The notes beneath the pieces are model-generated. The model ran no database searches and had not been told where the DNA came from. It saw nothing but the letters and a program-made list of their open reading frames with translations. The translations under genes were made by a program, and so were the position numbers. Shown piece after piece: positions 23,816 through 33,479 of a stretch of 64,000 bases of DNA. Within the stretch, counting starts at the first letter, position 1. Every line of letters starts with the position of its first letter. Source of the DNA: Welwitschia mirabilis. Taxonomy: Eukaryota; Gnetophyta; Gnetopsida; Welwitschiales. Location: positions 31,779,645 through 31,843,644 of the forward strand of contig JBOZIK010000001.1 of the NCBI GenBank assembly GCA_051453625.1, written 5' to 3'.

Positions 23816-23820
23816 AGGGA
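23816..23820. repeat. Candidate left target duplication of element B (AGGGA)
   Basis: AGGGA recurs at 31594-31598 directly after the 3' LTR of B. One extra A separates the left copy from the LTR TG, so the match is offset by one base from the ideal. Confidence 0.5.
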
Positions 23821-23821
23821 A

Positions 23822-24900
23822 TGTTGTGTTGCCAATTTGTAGTTATTTAATGGGTTTTATGAGCTATTCTACTAGACATTTACACATGTTTAGGTGTAAA
23901 TCTGATGATTTGGAAGAACTAATATAAGATCTTAGAAATATGCAATTATTTCCTAGATTTGATGCATTTAAGACATATTCTGATATATAGAGCCTTCGAA
24001 GAAGGTTATTAACAAAAAGGCTAGTTTCTTCTTTACAAGATCATCAAAGAAAACCATCATCCCCTCTATCATCCTCATGACAAATAGGACGATGACACTA
24101 TTAGTCGATGACATGAATGGCTAAATCACTGTGAGTCATCTTTTTGAATCACTTTTTATAATGAGTTGTCATTCCCCCATGTCCTTTAGATGATATTTAG
24201 GATGACATTGACGTGTAACCAACTCTGCTAGCTGACCCTTGATCATTTCATCTATTTCTTTTATGTAAAAGAATGCGTTTTTAGAGGGCCTTCTTTTATC
24301 ATTTTCTATTATGTTTTATTATAAATAAGTGTCCCTTCGACTCTCCTTATCATCTTGATTGCACTGAAAATTCTCGTGATATGAGATCAAAGGATGAAAA
24401 ATCCATCTCAAATGTTGTAGAAAGACATTCCTTTGGTTGAGGGCTATGCATCCTCCATTGAAGCCTAACTATTTTGTAACCTAAATATTTGATAACTTAT
24501 TAATATAAACTCTACTTTCTTTATTACATATTAGATTTTCTAATGACCCTTATGGTTTATGATAGCCCTTGATCTAGTGACAATTTCTTGGATGATATAC
24601 TTCATCAAGGATGGTATTTGTTAAGGCTAAAAGGAAGTAGCTTAGGATCCTTTACATTTGCATTTAGATTAGATTGCATTTTTATTTGTAATATTTTCTT
24701 TCATTGTTCTTTATTTTTAGTTTCTATTTATTTATGAAAAGCAATCTAAGTGTTATCTCATAGTCTTAAAGAAGAATATAATATTTGGGTTAACTCCAAC
24801 TTATACAAGTGTGTTGTATTGTGTGAGATATCTATCTTATTTTATAAATGATTAAATTCTTGTGAATATACAAAAACTTGCACAAATACACACCATAATA
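23822..24900 (+). repeat. 5' LTR of element B
   Basis: Begins TGTTGTGTTGCC and ends just before the PBS. It aligns with 30525-31593 and with the LTRs of F. Hairpin modules lie at about 24055-24110 and 24165-24215; TATAAATA is at 24320-24327. Confidence 0.88.
24320..24327 (+). promoter_or_regulatory. TATA box of 5' LTR B
   Basis: TATAAATA in the same place as in the 3' LTR (31023-31030) and in both LTRs of F. Confidence 0.65.
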
Positions 24901-24903
24901 AAT

Positions 24904-24921
24904 TGGCACCATTTCTGAGGA
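24904..24921 (+). promoter_or_regulatory. Primer-binding site of element B
   Basis: TGGCACCATTTCTGAGGA differs from the tRNA-Asp-type site (TGGCGCCGTTGCCGGGGA) almost only by G->A and C->T. Shortly after it comes AAGGCTATTGAGGAG, shared with F. Confidence 0.8.
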
Positions 24922-24957
24922 AGGCTATTGAGGAGTATGAGGGTTTTCATCATTCGA

Positions 24958-25580
24958 GTGAGTATATCAGATTTTTGTTTGGTTGTTTATTTATAGAAAG
25001 ATTGTATTTTTACTAGAAATAATAGGTTTTCTATTTTTAGTTTTTATTTTTTCATATTTTTTATTCTTGGTCTTTATTTTTTCAGTTTTTTAGTTTTTTG
25101 GTTCTTGGTTTTTATTTTTTTAGTTTTGTAGTTTTTTTATTCTCGATTTTTACTTTTTTAATTTTTTAGTTTTTTGGTTTTTATTTTTTATTTTTTTTAG
25201 TTTTTTAATTTTTTGTTTTTATTTTTTTTTATCTTTTGGTTTTTGGTTCTCTATTTTTTGTAGTCTATAATAATAGTTATCTTCTTCTTTGTCCTCCCAT
25301 AATCAAGTGGATGACTGTTGATTTTTCTATTCTTTTGTCTTCTATTTTTAAATTTTGGATGATAGTTTTCTATGAGCATAATAATAATTGTGTCATCTTC
25401 TTTTCCGTCTGGACGACTAGAAGGATGATAGCCTACACATGTTTTTCCAGTTTTTAGCTTTCCACTCTATTAAGTTTCTATTTTTTGCTCTTTATTTTCA
25501 TCATCCCTTCTCTTATTCCCATGATAAAAAGAATGACAGTGTTGTTTTTTTATCTCTTTTCTATTATTTTCTATTTGTAG
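24958..25580 (+). other. Putative leader intron of element B
   Basis: GTGAGTATATC begins at 24958, about 36 nt after the PBS, and a T-rich run ending in TTTGTAG closes at 25580, eleven bases before the gag ATG. Element F has the same arrangement with a consensus donor GTAAGT (44460) and a TTTACAG acceptor (44887). The intron would hold the T-rich repeat and three hairpin modules (about 25290, 25400 and 25500). Confidence 0.55.
25015..25262 (+). repeat. T-rich cryptic tandem repeat in the leader of element B
   Basis: About 250 bp of runs such as TTTTTAGTTTTTTGG and TTTTTATTTTTT in loose tandem, nearly free of C on this strand. F has a much shorter T-rich stretch here, so the tract expanded in B. 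Confidence 0.7.
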
Positions 25581-25591
25581 GATGCTGTGAC

Positions 25592-27170
25592 ATGATCAAT
25601 ATAGAAAGGAAAAATCAGAGAGAAAGGCTACCGATAGAGAAAAATATTAGAGAAGGACTAATAGACATTAAAAAAGAATCAAAGAAATAGTCTTTACGTG
25701 CATATAATCCTTTTTCTAAATTTATGTTTTCTAAATCAAACCCATTAAAAAAGTAGAAAACTAGTTTAAAATGTGAAGTACTACCCAAAAACAAAAACAA
25801 GTTATAGGGTCTTCTACCCCTAACCCTAATACAAATCTTACCTTAAGGGAATTACTAGCCAATAAGAAATGAGATATTCAAACCCCTTTTGATCTACTCC
25901 CCTGAGATGATGTTGAGCTTAAAAACGTAAATGCCTACCTAACTTTTAATGGAGAAAATTATGAGAATCCTCTTCAACATATTGCAAATTTAGAATAATT
26001 AATCCTTACTTTAAAAATGGAAAGAAAAAATTATTAATAGAACATACATAGTAATATTTCCCATGACCTTAAAAGGAAGAGTTAAAAATTTGCTAAAAAC
26101 CATATTCCACAAAAGCTTAAAGCCTTGGAAATATATTCATGAGTAAAGAAACTGTAGGAAAAAAGAAAAAAGAAAATGACAAACTTTCAACAAAAAAAAA
26201 ATAAAGATTATACTTCACATGTTAACATTTCTTTGTAGCAACTCACTCTAATCTAATAGATGCTTTCTCATAAGAAAAACTGTAAGCTACTTTTATAGTT
26301 GTTTAAATCCCCACACAAAACAACTTGTAGATTTTTCCTATGATGGAAACTTTATGAATCTCATGTTAGGAAATGCCTTGGAAAAATTAGAAGAAATTGT
26401 AGAGGTTAGTTAAGCTTGTCCAACATCAAAAGACAACCATATTGTAGGCCAAATTATCAAATATTTAAATGAGGTAAAATAAAAAGAGGTGGATTAAAAC
26501 CCTACAAATTTGATTCAAAAATTCACAACAATCCTAGAAAAGTATACAGAAATGGTTTTAGATGCCAAATTTGCAACAATTAAAATGTTATGCCAACTGG
26601 TGATTTATGAAAGGATAATTATCACATCATCAGAAGCTGTCTTCTATTACAAACATATAAAGAAAGAATACATGAATAAGTTTGTCCTTTCAATCAAACA
26701 TCTTAAAACTCAAAATTAGGCACAACAAAGGTTGAATACTCATTTTTAAAACAATACTCAACCTTTTAGAAACTAATTTGAAAACTTAAATTTCCAACCA
26801 AGTTCACCCAACTTTTAACATTTAAATGATCAAATTACAAATGTTTTGAATGAAATGAGAAAAACACATAAAATAACAAATATGAAACTTGATAAATTGG
26901 TAAATGTCCTTTAACAAAAAATACTAGCAAACCAAAGACCTTAAGAAACAGTAGCTACATAATCTTTACCCAACTCCAAGGAAATAATAAAATACTATAG
27001 GGTTGTGATAAGAAGTGACTAAGAAATAAACCTTCCTCCATATGAACCTTTCACCTCCCAAAATGACTTTAGATATGATGAAGAAGAAGAGGGTGACATT
27101 GAAATGTTAGAAGATTGTAACTTTTTCTTTCTTAATTAAAAGAGAAAGAAAAATCCTTCTCAACAATAAC
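25592..27170 (+). pseudogene. gag remnant of element B
   Basis: Starts at ATG 25592 with M-I-N-I-E-R-K and I-E-K-N-I-R-E-G-L. Element F has M-V-N-L-E-K-K and I-E-K-N-I-K-E-G-L at the same place, which fixes the start. Then come P-F-D-L-L near 25888, F-P-M-T-L-K-G-R-V near 26055, V-D-F-S near 26330, a degraded zinc-knuckle region near 26590-26640, and the acidic tail E-E-E-G-D-I-E-M-L near 27080. Stops interrupt it repeatedly. The protein would form the particle of a non-autonomous element, so conservation of gag between B and F suggests it contributed its own Gag. Confidence 0.78.
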
Positions 27171-27339
27171 CAACTACCCCTTCGCTTGATAGGCTTAATA
27201 ATAATTCAACTTTAAATGAACATATTAAAGCCTTGATGAAAAACGTGAGCATAAATTTATCCTTTTGGAAACTTTTGTAACAAAATTTAGGGTACTCAAA
27301 ATTATGGAAAGACTTAATAAGAAGAAAATAAAAATGAAT

Positions 27340-27830
27340 AATTCCTAATAAACTATTCCTATCACAATATCTCACAAATTTCATATTACAAAAATCACCT
27401 ACATTAAAAGATATAGGACCTGCAACAGTAAATCTTACATTAGAGAGAAACAAAAAGATTAGTAAAGCCTTAATTAACATTAGAGTTAGTGTTAATATAA
27501 TGCCACTACACATTTTCAAGAGACTTGATCTAGAAGATAAAATAGTACCTAATCATGTTGTCTTAGAATTAGTATAAACTTTAGTTAAGAAACTTTTACG
27601 CATCATTAAAAATTTGATAATCCAAATTGAAGAGGCTTGCTATCTAATAGACTTGATTATCATAGAAGTTAAACATAATAGAGGTACCCATTACTTCTAG
27701 GATGAGACTTTTATGCAACATCCCATTGCATCATTAACACGAGAGTTGTAATAATGAAATATTACTTTGAAAATAGAACATTTACTATTAGAGTCTTTGA
27801 TGTAGTAGAAAAAGATTTAGGTGATGATTA
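27340..27830 (+). pseudogene. Aspartic protease remnant of element B
   Basis: The active site reads N-I-R-V-S near 27475, where D-x-G-A-S is expected, so the catalytic Asp, the Gly and the Ala are all changed, each by one transition. V-N-I-M-P-L-H-I-F-K-R-L follows, as in A and F. Downstream, Q-I-E-E-A and the conserved strands continue to about 27830 with stops. In this family protease is the last pol enzyme kept. Confidence 0.8.
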
Positions 27831-27834
27831 ATTA

Positions 27835-28327
27835 AACATTAAAAGTAACATCAAACCAACCTTATTCCTACAACATCATCCACTTAAAAAAGGAGATATA
27901 AAATTATATGAGCCTATGCTTTGTGATGAACCCTTAAGATTGAAAATAAAAAGAAATGAAACCTTTAGATTGTAAGGAAGTTCAAATTTTAAACTTATAC
28001 CTTGAGGGAGATTGTCCATTGCATGAGCCAAAAATTGAAAATAATAATTTGAATTTGAATCTTAAAAATCTTTCTAATGGACTTGAATATAATTTTCATT
28101 ATAATAAAAATTTTACAATCAATGAAAATATTCTAAAAGAATTGCCATTACTATTCCCTCTGACTTTCAAAATTTGTACTTTTACATGGCGTCATAAAGT
28201 TCTATCCATTTCCACTCTCTTCATCCAATTGATTTTACTTGAAACCAGTTGTACACCTTTTATGTTTTATCAATTGATAAACTTCTGGTTTAGACCTTAC
28301 TTCTCTAAAAACATGCAAAATCAGTAG
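27835..28327 (+). pseudogene. Element B region replacing RT: spacer plus novel hydrophobic domain
   Basis: Begins with the PR-RT spacer (L-F-L-Q-H-H-P-L, compare F-L-Q-H-Q-P-I in A). The open frame 27956-28327 carries C-K-E-V-Q, L-E-G-D-C-P-L-H-E-P, then L-S-N-G-L-E-Y-N-F, which corresponds to the run-in to RT in A. After that pol homology ends, and a new domain of about 60 residues follows: E-L-P near 28140, then a hydrophobic stretch with L-S-I-S-T-L-F-I-Q-L-I-L-L and F-M-F-Y-Q-L-I-N-F-W-F, closing with S-K-N-M-Q-N-Q and a stop. Element F has the same domain at 48350-48580. The hydrophobic run could be one or two membrane segments. I do not recognise the family. Confidence 0.65.
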
Positions 28328-30510
28328 AGTATTAAAACATATCTTTTTCCTTTTTCTTTTCCTTTTAATAAAAGTATTCAGTAGATTTTTAAGACTTGAA
28401 TAAAATTTGCTGTTTGGATGTTTTCTTTTTAGTTTTTAAAATTCTAATCTCTGATTTTGTTTTTAACTTTATATTTTGATTTTTTGATATGTTGTCCCTT
28501 CTATCATTCCCACTATAATTAGGATGATAGTCTCTATTTTTTGTTTTTACTCTCAGCCTTCTATTAAATTTTCACTTTTTGTTTATATTTTTTATCTCTA
28601 TCATCCTCTTTATTATCTGGATGACTAGTAAGACAACAGTCATTAATAAATTATTTTGGTTTCTATTATTTTGAAGAAAATACATTTTCATGGCTATGTT
28701 GAGATTTATAAGTTAACTACTTAAGAATTTCAGGAAGTTAATGGGCAAAGTTTGAAATTACATGAGCAAACTATCTAAATTTTCTCTTAGCTTTTTTCCT
28801 TTGGAGTTCATTATGGCATTACTTGATCATATTTTAAACATGATTTATGTATTTATTTTTATGACTAGTATTTTCACTTGGGCACTTTAGTGGTAAGATT
28901 AGACTCAACTAATATTAAGACATTCACATGTTTATGAGCTTTAGTTGAAGGAAGATGCGTTATTTTTGATGTTTTTCTTAATGGTGAAAAGNNNNNNNNN
29001 NNNNNNNNNNNNNNNNNNNNNNNNNNNNNNNNNNNNNNNNNNNNNNNNNNNNNNNNNNNNNNNNNNNNNNNNNNNNNNNNNNNNNNNNNNNTATTTTCAT
29101 GACTAGTATTTTCACTTGGGCACTTTAGTGGTAATATTAGACTCAACTAATATTAAGACATTCACATGTTTATGATCTTTAGTTTGAAGGAAGATGCTTT
29201 ATTTTTGATGTTTTTCTTAATGGTGAAAAGGTCTTAGATTATTTAAGAGTGTTCTTTTCTATCTTCCCTTTTTAACTTTACCTTTGTCTTTTGGCGTTTT
29301 TTGATCATGTGAAATATTTCTTTATTACCAAAAAAGGAAGGAAAAAGAAAAAAAAGAAAAAGAAAAANNNNNNNNNNTGTGAAATAAGACCATAATGTTT
29401 TATTTAAGATATTTTAAAAACATGGTCATCATAATGTCCTACAGTAAGTACACCAGGTAAATATTTTTAAGACAAGCCTTTAGCAGTGTAATATGATAGT
29501 TGTGGAAATTCCATTGGAATATTAGTTGACCATGCTTCATTAATCCTTACTTCTCTAATATGACTGCACTTCCCTTATCATGAAAATAAAATAAAAGCTA
29601 GGAGGCTATGGGATTAGTTATGTCCTTGGTATTATCAGAGGCATTGCTTATTTTATAGACTTTTAGTACTTTTACATGATCATTTTATTTTTTGAGATTT
29701 TGGTGTTTGTTTTAAGATGTTGGTAAGTGAGTTCATTTTTTAGCAATTCTTTGTTCTGGTTATGCATTGTTTAAAAAATTTCATTTTAGCATCATCACAA
29801 TCAATACCTTATCAAATAGAATTTTTTTATACATTATGTCATGCATTTTTAAATTATGTGATGTTAGAATTTTTTTCATAGGAGTCTATTAGAATAAAAT
29901 GTCGGAAAGGTGAGATATCTTTTTTTATGTTATCTTATGCCCTTTTTTTGTTTTCCTTTTGTATTTTATTTAGTAATTTCAAATTTATTATTGTATTTTC
30001 TTAGCTTTTTAGGACCTTAATGCTTTCTTTATTTAGCTTTCAATAAAAAGAATTGATTTCTTACTTGATAGATATTTTTGTTATGTTTATTTTTGAGTTC
30101 TTAACACTTCTTCTAATCATTTTTTGTGATGGAATATTTTCCTTATTAAAATGTTTAATCTATCCATATTTTTCACATCTGACATTTTACTCATATTTAC
30201 ACTTCATTTCAAAAGATGTCTAATTTTAACTACCCATCATTTGCCTTCTCACTCCTGTCTACTTTCTTTATTTCATTTTTCCAATATGGAATATATTACT
30301 TTTCTTGAGGGGGACAGGGCCCATTTCCATAGCTTATTTTCATAAATTTTTGAGATATTATAGAGCTTTTACAACACAAAATTTTAAATTTTTCATACAT
30401 ATTATGCATTACATGTTATTTTGTTATGAGATGTGTATTATAAGCTTGTTTAAAAATTTTTAGTTTGATTTCTTTTGTAAAACAAATTGACTCACAATTG
30501 TGGTTTTTTG
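28328..30510 (+). other. 3' region of element B
   Basis: Non-coding. It holds two hairpin modules (about 28496-28535 and 28600-28640), a relic of the integrase C-terminus near 28685-28770 (V-E-I-Y, then E-V-N-G-Q), a duplicated gap (28992-29091), a purine tract with a 10-N gap (29331-29377), the block shared with A and F (29385-29600), and a G-rich run CTTGAGGGGGACAGGG near 30303. Confidence 0.65.
28853..29230 (+). repeat. Near-identical direct copies flanking a 100-N gap
   Basis: 28853-28991 and 29092-29230 match almost perfectly across N 28992-29091. Confidence 0.85.
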
Positions 30511-30524
30511 TAAGTGGGGGGCTA
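30511..30524 (+). promoter_or_regulatory. Polypurine tract of element B
   Basis: TAAGTGGGGGGCTA directly before the 3' LTR, equivalent to the tracts of A and F. Confidence 0.75.
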
Positions 30525-31593
30525 TTTTACACTACCAATTTTTGGTTATTTAATGGGGTTTTATGAGATGTTTTATAGGACTTTTACACAAGTTTAAGTG
30601 CAAATATGAGGATTTTAGAGAACTAATATAAGATCTTAGAAATGTGCAATTATTACCTAGATTTGATGCATTTAAGGCACATTCTAATACACAGAGCCTT
30701 GGAAGAATATTATTCACAGAAAGGCTAGTTTCTCTTTTACAAAATGATCAAAGAAAATAGTCATCCCTCTATCGTCCCCATGACAAGAAGGATGATGACA
30801 CTATTAGTTGCTAACATGGACTGCTAAATCACTATTAAGTAATCATTATAAATCACCTTTTATAATGAGCTATCATTTCCCATATTATCTAGAAAACAGT
30901 CAGGATGAAATTAACATGTAACTAACTCTGACAGTCAACCCTTAACCATTTCATCCATTTCTTTTATGTAAAAGAGTACATTTTTGGAACACCTTCTTTT
31001 GTCATTTTTTGTTGTGTTTTATTATAAATAAGTGTCCCTTTAACTCTCTTTATCATCTTGGTTTCACTATAAATTCTCATGATAGGATATCAAAGAGTGG
31101 GAAATATATCCTGAGTGTTGTAGAAAGACATTCCTTTGGTGGAGGCCTATGCATCGTTCAGTGAAACCTAGTTGTTTTGTAACCCAAATCTTTGATGACT
31201 TGTTAATGTAAACTCTATTTTCTTTATTGCATATTAGATTATCTTATGAATCTTATGGTTTATAATTGCTCTTAATTTCTTGGGTGATGGAGGTCATCAA
31301 GGGCAGCCTTTGTTAAGGTTGAAAGAAAGTAGCTTAGGATTATTTGCATTTGCATTTAGATTAGATTGAATTATCATTTGCATAATTTTATTTCATTATT
31401 CTTTATTTTTAGTTTCTATTGTTTTTTAAAAAGCAATCTCAGTCTTATCTCATAGTTTTTAATGAGAATACGACATTTGGATTAACTCCCATTCATACTA
31501 GTGTGTTGTATTGTATGAGATATTTATCTTATTTTATGAATGACAGAATCCTTTTTGAGTATATAAACACTTGCATAAATACATACCAAAACA
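30525..31593 (+). repeat. 3' LTR of element B
   Basis: Starts TTTTACACTACC, where the LTR TG has decayed to TT, and ends ACCAAAACA at 31593. It is about 83-85% like the 5' LTR by eye. Hairpin modules lie near 30758-30800 and 30868-30910; TATAAATA is at 31023-31030. Confidence 0.87.
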
Positions 31594-31857
31594 AGGGATA
31601 ATATAAAAACCCAAGTTATTATGAAAATAAAAAATCCTAAGTTTCACAAACTATCATCACTGTAGGTCATCTTGACAAGAAGAGGGATGATAGAGCATTA
31701 TTTTTAAAATGAAAAAATGCAAAAATAAAAACATACATTTCTACTATTAGAGTAGAACACCACTATAGATAAATACCTTAAACAAAATCCAAAGTACTTA
31801 TTTGAGCAATGATAATCCCTAAACTTCAAGTAGCCTTTTTTGACCATAATGCCAATA
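31594..31857 (-). other. Outer half of the leader of element D, with PBS
   Basis: On the minus strand the PBS region (about 31836-31853) reads TGGCATTATGGTCAAAAA, matching the tRNA-Asp-type site with almost only transitions. ATAAGTAC follows where B and F have a splice donor. A hairpin module lies near 31660-31695. The sequence resumes at 23820 on the other side of element B. Confidence 0.65.
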
Positions 31858-33143
31858 TGTTATGGTGTGTATCTATGATAATGTTACATCCTTAAATAAA
31901 TCTTATAAATAATGAATATATATATATTTTAAACAACATAACCAACTAATATAGATGGAAGTAACCCAAATGCCATAATCCTAGTGAAGGCATAGATGAG
32001 AAGAAAAGTGAATTGATTTTAAAATGAAACACTTATGTAACCTTAAAATAGAAAAAATTAAAAATTCAAAATAATAACATAAATAAATACACTATGAAAA
32101 TTACACAACACAAATGAGATCCAAGTTTGATCCTAAAAGCAACTTCTATTTAATTACTAAATTAACCTATTATAAAAATTAATCTTATATAATCTATATC
32201 AATCAAGGAAAGCAATCATCAAACTAAAACCAACCTAAGCTATTAGGTAAATCAAATAGAATATAAAAATAATGTAAAGTTAATCTATAAAATAAATGTA
32301 ATGTACCTAAACTCATAATGTTAACCTTAACAAAGGTTGCCTTGATGATCTATATCAACAATGAAGCTATCATAGAATCAGAAGCAACATAAACTATAAG
32401 GAATATGCACATGACAAAAAATATAAAAAGGAAAATATAGTTCTTATTAAAGAAAACCAAACATCCATATTACAAAGCAGCAACTCCTCAATAAAGAATA
32501 AATAGCCTAATACCAAGGAATACATCTCTCTTCAATAATAATGGATCAACCTCTACCCTTTAATCTCCTATCATAAGAATTTTCTTTGTTACAAATAATA
32601 AAAATGGAGTTGAGTGTAAATGAATTATTTATTACAAAATAAACTCTGAAATTAGCAACTACTAATAGACACACCAATAACCCTAATAACCACATATGAA
32701 GATGCAAGTTATATGGCTAGAGTTTACTCAAGTTTAGTGAAGCATTATTTTTAGGCATCATCCTACTCGTCATCTGGATGTCACAGGAGATGATGCCATA
32801 TCATATGAGTTCCACATTAGCTATCAAATTAATCTAGTAAGCATCGTCCTTAGCTTAAGTAGTTCTATCATTTGTATAATCATCCAGATGATTAGGCAGG
32901 TGATGCATTTTTTTAAAGTATTTCAAGTATTACATTAGGTTCTTTAATTATACGATAATTGCTTCATATAGAAAGTATTATGAATTTATTCAAATGCCAT
33001 CAAATGTAATGAATATTTCATGTTTTAGTAACATTTTTCATAGCTCTCGATTATTATCAAAACTTAGAATAAACATGTTTAATGTCCTACAAATCTACCT
33101 AAGATGTCCTATCAAATACATATAATTTAGTAGCATAACATTC
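31858..33143 (-). repeat. 5' LTR of element D
   Basis: Minus strand: begins TGTTATGCTACTAAATT at 33143 and ends ACACACCATAACA at 31858, directly before the PBS. Hairpin modules lie near 32870-32905 and 32755-32800. It is the most diverged A-type LTR here. Confidence 0.78.
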
Positions 33144-33479
33144 CTCATGTGCTATTAGTCCATAATATGCTCATAATCTTTTTTATCTCTTGTAGCTTCG
33201 CCACAACTCAAATGATAGATATTAAGGTAAAGCTTGCTAAGATAAATATAATGAATAAAGGATGCATTCATTACATTAACTTGGTTCATTATTGCTTAAA
33301 AATTATTTATTCTTTTGTACCTATATTCTACCTCTTTGTGGGAATAAGTGGCTATCTAATATGAACTTTAACATGTTTAGTAAGAATCTTATTACCATAA
33401 AAGCAAAATTTAACTTCACATTCTTTATCCTTTGATGCAATATTCAAAGTTTTTCATTCACAAGGACCTCCTTGTCAAC
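33144..33479. other. No feature recognised between element D and the copia remnant
   Basis: AT-rich. The open frame at 33149-33364 (+) is hydrophobic with no recognisable motif. It may belong to the copia gag region, but I cannot show that. Confidence 0.3.

Larger units (their letters stand above)
23822..31593 (+). mobile_element. Element B: non-autonomous Athila-like element (gag-PR, no RT/INT), nested in D
   Basis: Two LTRs (23822-24900 and 30525-31593), PBS, leader with an intron-like structure, gag, protease and PPT are all present. Between protease and the 3' region there is no RT, RNase H or integrase core. Homology to element A stops just before RT and resumes at the last ~35 residues of integrase (about 28685). 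The gap is filled by a novel domain (27956-28327) and about 360 bp of non-coding DNA. Element F has exactly the same structure, so this is a family trait and not a private deletion. It would depend on RT and integrase supplied by another element. Confidence 0.85.
19465..33143 (-). mobile_element. Element D: minus-strand Athila-like element split by element B
   Basis: Read on the minus strand: LTR 33143-31858, PBS, leader 31857-31594, then element B, then leader continuing at 23820, gag, PR, RT and a partial RNase H that stops at 19465 where element C's LTR begins. The two leader halves rejoin in register with the leader of element A, which supports nesting of B in D. Integrase and the 3' LTR are absent. 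The family is the A type, but its LTR is the most diverged in the window. Confidence 0.8.

Noticed and set aside
27160-27519. Minus-strand frame of 119 codons in element B
   Set aside because: Antisense shadow of the gag-protease region, whose plus-strand motifs are clear. The minus frame at 47248-47754 is the same shadow in F.
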